Assembly (NCBI GenBank): GCA_963847085.1
Contig: CAWJYO010000009.1
Span: 248,001-312,000, forward strand
Origin: Ilyomonas sp963847085
Lineage (GTDB): Bacteria > Bacteroidota > Bacteroidia > Chitinophagales > Chitinophagaceae
Length of the DNA stretch: 64,000 nucleotides
Direction of reading: 5' to 3'
The notes beneath the pieces were generated by a model. The model searched no databases, had not been told where the DNA came from, and was given only the letters and a program-made list of their open reading frames with translations. Shown piece by piece: positions 62,986-64,000 of this stretch. Both the position numbers and the translations under genes were made by a program. Each line of letters begins with the position of its first letter. The stretch's first letter is position 1.

Positions 62986-64000
62986 ATGCAAAAAAATGCA
63001 GTTGGAAAATACAGGTGGACGGTGGTAGCACTCCTGTTTTTTGCTACTTCGATCAACTATATTGACCGGCAGGTGATTGGTCTGCTGAAGCCAACACTGG
63101 CAACAGATTTTCATTGGACAGAAAGCGATTACAGCCATATTGTGATGGCATTTACTGCATCGTATGCGATTGGATTGCTCCTGTTTGGAAGGCTTATTGA
63201 TAAGTTGGGAACGAAGCTGGGTTATACCGTTTCCATCATTATCTGGAGTGCTGCAGCCATGCTTCATGCGGCGGCAAAAAGCACTGCCGGATTTGTAGCG
63301 GCGCGCATTGGTTTAGGGCTTGGGAGAAGCCGGTAATTTTCCGGCTGCCATTAAAACGGTGGCGGAATGGTTTCCGAAAAAGGAAAGAGCACTGGCAACC
63401 GGCATTTTTAATTCGGGAGCTAATATTGGTGCTGTGATTGCACCTATTATGGTGCCGTGGATTTTAGGTACTTATGGCTGGCAAGAAGCTTTTATCATCA
63501 CCGGCGCATTGGCTTTTATCTGGCTGATATTCTGGATTGTTTATTATGAAATACCGGCAAAACAAAAAAGAGTAAGCGCTGATGAACTGGCTTATATCAA
63601 CAGCGATGCAGATGAACAGCACGTGATTGATGACACAGTTCTAAAGCCTGCTTCTTATATTAAACTCTTAGGATTACGGCAAACATGGGCTTTTGTTTTG
63701 GGCAAATTTTTAACCGATCCGGTTTGGTACTTCCTTCTATTTTGGTTGCCTGATTATTTCAGCGGTGCATTTCATCTCGATCTAAAAAAACCAGGCTGGC
63801 CGCTGGCAATTGTTTACACGGCAACCACCGTTGGCAGTATCGGCGGCGGCTTTTTATCTTCTTATTTTATTAAAAGAGGATGGACCATAAACAAAGCGCG
63901 CAAAACAGCCATGCTGATTATTGCATTCATTGTTTTGCCAATTGCCGCGGCACGCTTTGCAACGAGTATCAGTATTGTTGTTACGCTCATCAGCTTGGCA
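62986..64000 (+). CDS. Hexuronate-type MFS transporter (cut by window end, one frame break)
   Basis: MFS transporter of the anion:cation symporter family like ExuT. RWTVVALLFFATSINYIDRQVIGLL is the family's first helix with the INYIDR motif; TESDYSHIVMAFTASYAIG and GRLIDKLGTKLGY follow. The frame breaks near 63328 by one extra base; corrected it reads GLGEAGNFPAAIKTVAEWFPKKERALATGIFNSGANIG in pieces (GEAGNFPAAIK, KKERALATGIFNSG), the ACS signature. It continues past 64000. With kdgK and eda it forms a uronate/KDG uptake and breakdown cluster. The start has the A-rich leader. Confidence 0.88.

Noticed and set aside
1..64000. tRNA, rRNA, transposase, integrase or prophage genes
   Set aside because: I looked for conserved anticodon arms, CCA ends, rRNA motifs and recombinase signatures and saw none.

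Overview
The window comes from a Bacteroidota (Bacteroidetes) chromosome, most likely family Chitinophagaceae. Evidence: a SusC/SusD pair, DUF3822-rsmD, a long NagB-LmbE fusion, a GH20 enzyme with a PA14-like tail, a YXWGXW protein, no Shine-Dalgarno sequences, and many -7 boxes of the Bacteroidetes form TAnnTTTG or TAnnTTCG. Gene density is high. I saw no tRNA, rRNA, CRISPR array, transposase or integrase.

Layout. 1-2100: the 3' end of recF, a 44-bp palindrome, a DUF4386 membrane gene, a second diverged copy of the recF tail, and an AT-rich unrecognised membrane gene. 2.1-13.3 kb: NlpC/P60 peptidase diverging from an ECF sigma/anti-sigma pair, MATE exporter, truB, hemH-hemJ, tyrS, a TlpA-like thioredoxin, a PhyH dioxygenase and a lipase. 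13.5-20.4 kb: cytosolic GH2 glycosidase, CDGSH protein, then a compact minus-strand operon UbiA - type III polyketide synthase - methyltransferase - FAD oxidoreductase, which should make a phenolic lipid or quinone. 20.5-34.7 kb: sugar MFS transporter, an ArsR/SRPBCC operon with a clear operator, DUF47-Pit phosphate uptake, DoxX-like protein, uvrB, class A beta-lactamase, HIBADH-family reductase, DUF1345, FkbM methyltransferase, typA. 34.7-51 kb: SusD/SusC, DUF3822-rsmD, bioD, 5-formyl-THF cyclo-ligase, lpxK, NagB-LmbE plus GH20 (amino-sugar use), TfoX domain, exported NIF3, EamA, kbl. 51-64 kb: DUF4142, YXWGXW, AIM24, flippase, PfkB kinase, penicillin acylase, a zeta-like P-loop gene with a small overlapping partner, an amidohydrolase, and a kdgK-eda-MFS cluster for 2-keto-3-deoxygluconate use that runs off the right edge.

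Two features cut across the window. First, at least 15 conserved genes carry one to five single-base frame breaks, mostly +1 and often in homopolymers. I read these as consensus errors of an unpolished long-read or pyrosequencing assembly, not as real pseudogenes, and I give each such gene its full span. Second, the intergenic spaces are full of dispersed palindromic repeats from several families, alongside true terminators. Many genes start within 4-20 nt of a -7 box, often behind an A-rich leader GCAAAAACAAA that seems to stand in for a ribosome-binding site.
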